A stretch of 7,769 bases of DNA. Origin: an uncultured Bacilli bacterium. GTDB taxonomy: Bacteria; Bacillota_I; Bacilli_A; RF39; UBA660. A program made the translations under genes and the position numbers. Positions 5,202-7,769 of this stretch are shown piece by piece (within the stretch, counting starts at the first letter, position 1; each line of letters begins with the position of its first letter). The stretch is taken from the NCBI GenBank assembly GCA_947625005.1, contig CANQNA010000064.1, forward strand, positions 1 to 7,769. Reading direction: 5' to 3'. Under the pieces are notes generated by a model. It did no database searches, was not told the origin of the DNA, and saw only the letters and a list, made by a program, of their open reading frames with translations.

Positions 5202-5396
5202 ATGAATAAAAAAGGTCAAGCATTAGTAGAATATATTTTAATAATTGCTCTGATAAGTATTGTAGTTATATCTGCAGTATCAGTTTTAGGTGGAGTATTA
5301 AAAGATAAATTGACAGAATCTACTTGTTCTTTGGTGGGAGAAAGTTTTGTCAAAGGAGCTAAAGCTGGTGAAGGGAAATGTGTAGAAAATAACTAA
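5202..5396 (+). CDS. Flp-type (class III signal) pilin-like small protein
   Basis: A 64-residue protein with a short basic leader MNKKG, followed at Gly5 by QALVEYILIIALIS. This is the G|xxxxEY class III signal (Gly5 cleavage site, Glu10 at +5, Tyr11) of Flp/Tad and TadE-type pilins. Cleavage by a TadV/prepilin peptidase would be expected. Residues 6-33 form the hydrophobic pilin helix. The short polar C-terminal part has two cysteines (42 and 60) that could form an extracellular disulfide. No Tad assembly ATPase, secretin-like or peptidase gene is in the window, so the partner genes must be elsewhere. It has its own promoter. Its last four bases overlap the end of the opposing gene, with TAA (plus) and TAG (minus) sharing bases. 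The pilin class is well supported; whether it forms a pilus, a pseudopilus or only a membrane-anchored peptide is unknown. Confidence 0.8.
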   Translation: MNKKGQALVEYILIIALISIVVISAVSVLGGVLKDKLTESTCSLVGESFVKGAKAGEGKCVENN

Positions 5397-5764
5397 ATAG
5401 CAATATCACCAAATTCAATATCATCGCTTGTTGATTCTGTAAATAGATAGAGGATTCCTCCTATTAAAAATAAAATAGCGGCAATAAAATTTATATTAGC
5501 GTATAATACTTTTTTTTGGTTTACGCTTTTTTTTAATTTAGAAACATTTTGATAATTACGATAAACAAAATAAAGATAAATGAAAAAAGCAATAGTAAAA
5601 ATTGTAATATTTATATCTTTAAAGATACGATAATCTTTATATTTGTGAGTTTTGAGATAATCTTCTTCAAAATAATTACTTACGAGAGCGCCTATTGAAA
5701 CAAATAAGTAAATTATCCAAATATAATTTTCAATTCTTATTTCTTCTATTTTTTCTTCATTCAT
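5393..5764 (-). CDS. Unknown three-helix membrane protein
   Basis: A 123-residue integral membrane protein of no family I recognise. An acidic N-terminus (MNEEKIEEIRIE) precedes helix 1 (about 14-30). A charged loop (31-50) leads to helix 2 (51-68), then a basic loop with many Lys/Asn (69-85), helix 3 (86-108) and a short acidic tail (109-123). The basic loop between helices 2 and 3 suggests that loop is inside the cell. There is no Shine-Dalgarno sequence at normal distance from ATG 5764: the nearest, GAAGG, is 16 bases away, beyond a TATACT box. The message may be leaderless. It ends on the same bases as the pilin gene and is divergent from asnB. Confidence 0.7.
   Translation of the reverse strand: MNEEKIEEIRIENYIWIIYLFVSIGALVSNYFEEDYLKTHKYKDYRIFKDINITIFTIAFFIYLYFVYRNYQNVSKLKKSVNQKKVLYANINFIAAILFLIGGILYLFTESTSDDIEFGDIAI
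5498..5534 (+). terminator. Possible terminator of the pilin gene, inside the opposing gene
   Basis: AGCGTA (5498-5503) and TACGCT (5522-5527) form a 6-bp inverted repeat with an 18-base loop, followed by T to 5534. It lies about 100 bases past the pilin stop. The T runs are also explained by lysine codons of the minus-strand gene, so this is uncertain. Confidence 0.3.
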
Positions 5765-5769
5765 AATAA

Positions 5770-5775
5770 AGTATA
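5770..5775 (-). promoter_or_regulatory. Candidate -10 box of the three-helix membrane protein gene
   Basis: On the minus strand TATACT (5775-5770) is only five bases before ATG 5764. Transcription would begin at or next to the A of the start codon. No convincing -35 is seen at 16-18 bp. Confidence 0.35.
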
Positions 5776-5798
5776 TTCTTGCCTTCTTAGTATTTTAC

Positions 5799-5827
5799 TT
5801 TTAAATAAGTGTATTTCGTGCTATACT
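5799..5827 (+). promoter_or_regulatory. Extended -10 promoter of asnB
   Basis: TGCTATACT (5819-5827) is an extended -10 (TGn plus TATACT). The -35 position with a 17-bp spacer (5799-5804) reads TTTTAA and is weak, as is common for extended -10 promoters. The leader would be about 18 bases, so no T-box, riboswitch or attenuator can fit between promoter and gene. Confidence 0.6.
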
Positions 5828-5851
5828 AATAATAGAATTAAGGAGAATATT

Positions 5852-7690
5852 ATGTGTGGATTTGTAGGATTTACTGGTAAAAATAAAAATAATGAAGCAA
5901 TTATCAAAAAGATGAATAAAACAATTATTCATAGAGGTCCAGATAGTGAAGGATTTTATCTTGGAGAATCTATTTCTTTAGGTTTTAGAAGATTGAGTAT
6001 TATTGATTTAGATGGTGGTAGTCAACCAATATTTAATGAAGACAAAAGTTTAGTGATTGTTTTTAATGGAGAAATTTATAATTTTGCAGAAATAAAAAAA
6101 AATTTACAAAAACAAGGACATAAATTTCAAACCAAAACTGATACAGAAGTAATCTTACATGGATTTGAAGAATATGGAGAAAAAATTTTAGATAAGTTAA
6201 GAGGAATGTTTGCTTTTGCTATTTATAATATTAAAGAAAATGAACTTTTTATTGCTCGTGATTTTTTTGGGATTAAACCTTTATATTATACCTTAGTGGA
6301 AAATAATTTAATATTTGCCTCTGAAATAAAAGCCCTTTTAAAACATCCTAAAGTAAAAAAAGAGTTAAATGAAGATGAATTAGCTAATTATTTAACGTTT
6401 CAATATTCTGTTCCACCAGAAACTCTTTTTAAAGGAATTAAAGTATTGTTACCAGGAAGTTTTTTAACGTTTAAAGATGGTAATATAAATATTACTAAGT
6501 ATTGGAATCCTTATTTTAAAGTAAATAATGATTTGACTTTTGATGAGGCTGTTGATCAAATTGATGAAGTTTTTTTAGATTCTGTTAAAGCTCATAAAAT
6601 AAGTGATGTAGAGGTTGGAAGTTTTTTATCAAGTGGAGTTGATTCATCTGTTGTTGCTGCTTGTTATAAAGGGGACAAAGCTTTTACAGTAGGTTTTGAT
6701 TATGATGGATGGAATGAAATTGATGTTGCACGTGATTTAGCAGAAAAAATAGGAGTAGAACATTATAGTAAAGTAATTAGTGTCGAAGAATTTTGGGAAG
6801 CTATTCCGAAAGTTCAGTATCATATGGATCTTCCTTTAGCAGATCCCTCTTGTATTTCTTTATATTTTGCGAACAAATTAGCAAGTGAGCATGTAAAAGT
6901 TGTTTTATCTGGCGAAGGTGCAGATGAATTATTTGGGGGATATGGTATCTATAGAGAACCATTAAGTTTATCTTCTTATTTAAAACTTCCTAAATTTATT
7001 CGGAAGCTATTTGGAGCATTTGCAACAATTATGCCTAATATAAAGGGGCGTAGTTTTCTAATAAGAGGATCTAAAACTGTAGAGGAAAAATATATTGGAA
7101 ATGCTAATTATGTTACAGCAAAAGAAGTTAAGAAAATGTTAAAAAATAATATTAAAAAAGTAGATTACAAAACTATAACAAAGCCTTATTATGATAAGAT
7201 CAAAGATTATGATGATGTGACAAAAATGCAATATTTAGATATTAATTTATGGATGACAGGAGATATTTTATTAAAAGCAGATAAAATGAGTATGGCTAAT
7301 TCAATTGAGTTACGTGTTCCATTTTTAGATAAATATGTTTTTGATGTTGCTAAAACAATTCCTACTAAATTAAGATTAGACTTAGAAACATTTAAAAAGC
7401 CTTTAAGAAAAATGGCTGAAAGACATTTACCAAAAACTAATGCTAATATTCCGAAAAAAGGATTTCCTACACCAGTTAAATTATTTTTGAAAGAAGATAA
7501 ATACTATAAAATAGTAAGAGAAACTTTTTTAAGTGAAGCAGCCCAAAAGTATTTTAATGTTGAATACATTGTGAAAATGTTAGATAAAGAACATTATTCA
7601 ACAAGTAAAGCTAGAAGAAAAGATAATAGTCGTAAAATTTGGAATATTTATGCCTTTCTTATTTGGTATAAAACTTATTTTGAAGAATAA
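5852..7690 (+). CDS. asnB: Asparagine synthetase (glutamine-hydrolysing), AsnO-like
   Basis: It makes asparagine from aspartate and ATP, using ammonia released from glutamine. The 612-residue length matches Bacillus AsnO (about 614). The N-terminal class II glutaminase domain (to about 210) has the nucleophile Cys2 (exposed when Met1 is removed), Arg47 (FRRLSIIDL), NGE (72-74) and Asp97 (TDTE) for glutamine binding. The synthetase domain (about 235-600) has the ATP pyrophosphatase loop SSGVDSS (260-266) and the SGEGADELFGGY segment from 353. Further conserved stretches are KADKMSMAN, ELRVPFLD and the C-terminal NSRKIWN. The loop has Ser in place of the first Gly of the common SGGxDS, a variant I recall in other Firmicute synthetases. 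AAGGAG at 5840-5845 supports the start. It is a single-gene unit with its own promoter and terminator. Confidence 0.95.
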   Translation: MCGFVGFTGKNKNNEAIIKKMNKTIIHRGPDSEGFYLGESISLGFRRLSIIDLDGGSQPIFNEDKSLVIVFNGEIYNFAEIKKNLQKQGHKFQTKTDTEVILHGFEEYGEKILDKLRGMFAFAIYNIKENELFIARDFFGIKPLYYTLVENNLIFASEIKALLKHPKVKKELNEDELANYLTFQYSVPPETLFKGIKVLLPGSFLTFKDGNINITKYWNPYFKVNNDLTFDEAVDQIDEVFLDSVKAHKISDVEVGSFLSSGVDSSVVAACYKGDKAFTVGFDYDGWNEIDVARDLAEKIGVEHYSKVISVEEFWEAIPKVQYHMDLPLADPSCISLYFANKLASEHVKVVLSGEGADELFGGYGIYREPLSLSSYLKLPKFIRKLFGAFATIMPNIKGRSFLIRGSKTVEEKYIGNANYVTAKEVKKMLKNNIKKVDYKTITKPYYDKIKDYDDVTKMQYLDINLWMTGDILLKADKMSMANSIELRVPFLDKYVFDVAKTIPTKLRLDLETFKKPLRKMAERHLPKTNANIPKKGFPTPVKLFLKEDKYYKIVRETFLSEAAQKYFNVEYIVKMLDKEHYSTSKARRKDNSRKIWNIYAFLIWYKTYFEE

Positions 7691-7718
7691 CTTTTGTATT
7701 TTCACAAAAGTTTTTTTT
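7689..7718 (+). terminator. Rho-independent terminator of asnB
   Basis: A 9-bp stem AACTTTTGT (7689-7697) / ACAAAAGTT (7704-7712) with a 6-base loop runs into eight T (7711-7718). It begins inside the asnB stop codon. The remaining bases to 7769 are A/T runs with no gene or site that I can recognise. Confidence 0.9.
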
Positions 7719-7769
7719 AATTTATCATTTAAAAAATTTTTTATAAAAAATAGATTAAATAAAAAAAAT

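Noticed and set aside
95..7690. Mycoplasma code (TGA = Trp)
   Set aside because: All Trp codons are TGG and no gene carries an in-frame TGA, including long conserved genes such as asnB and ruvB.
1..7769. CRISPR array, tRNA/rRNA, insertion sequence, phage or toxin-antitoxin module
   Set aside because: No spaced repeats, no cloverleaf-like or rRNA-like GC-rich segment, no transposase or recombinase motifs, and no paired small genes of a toxin-antitoxin kind were seen.

Overview
The window comes from a very AT-rich, low-GC Gram-positive bacterium (Bacillota, class Bacilli in the broad sense). It is probably one of the small-genome, host-associated lineages between Bacillus and the Mollicutes. 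This placement is inferred from the YlbD, YlbE and YqfT/DUF2624 families (all known from Bacillus), the Bacilli-type RuvB, the AsnO-like asparagine synthase, GGAGG/GGTGAT ribosome binding sites and AT-rich codon choice. All tryptophans are TGG, and no gene contains or ends with TGA, so the code is read as standard rather than the mycoplasma code. I saw no rRNA, tRNA, CRISPR array, insertion sequence, phage gene or other mobile element, and no gene-free stretch reaches 300 bases.

Layout. Bases 1-65 hold the basic tail of a gene cut by the window edge. Next comes efp (elongation factor P) with its own terminator, then a tight ylbD-ylbE pair. The ylbE terminator overlaps both its stop codon and the -35 box of the promoter for nfo (endonuclease IV). 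nfo collides tail to tail, with a 32-bp overlap, with a minus-strand DUF2624 (YqfT-like) gene. Two more minus-strand single genes follow: an unknown two-helix membrane protein with a strong promoter, and a 67-residue Tyr/Asn/Gly-rich protein with a YjcZ-like single membrane helix. Divergent from these is the ruvA-ruvB operon (Holliday-junction branch migration), driven by a clear sigma-A promoter. It is followed by a small Flp-type pilin with a good promoter. The pilin gene meets a minus-strand three-helix membrane protein at overlapping stop codons. The last gene, asnB, encodes an AsnO-like glutamine-hydrolysing asparagine synthetase and ends in a strong terminator.

Function. Most of the window is housekeeping: translation rescue (EF-P), DNA repair and recombination (Nfo, RuvAB) and amino-acid synthesis (AsnB). 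Between these lie short single genes for small proteins, several from families whose Bacillus members are linked to spores (YlbD, YlbE, YjcZ-like). No single novel multi-gene system stands out. The more interesting points are the small surface or membrane proteins of unknown role (192, 123, 67 and 64 residues) and the very compact gene starts. At three genes, TATAAT lies exactly 15 bases before ATG, with GGTGA at the same offset, which predicts mRNAs that begin at the ribosome binding site.
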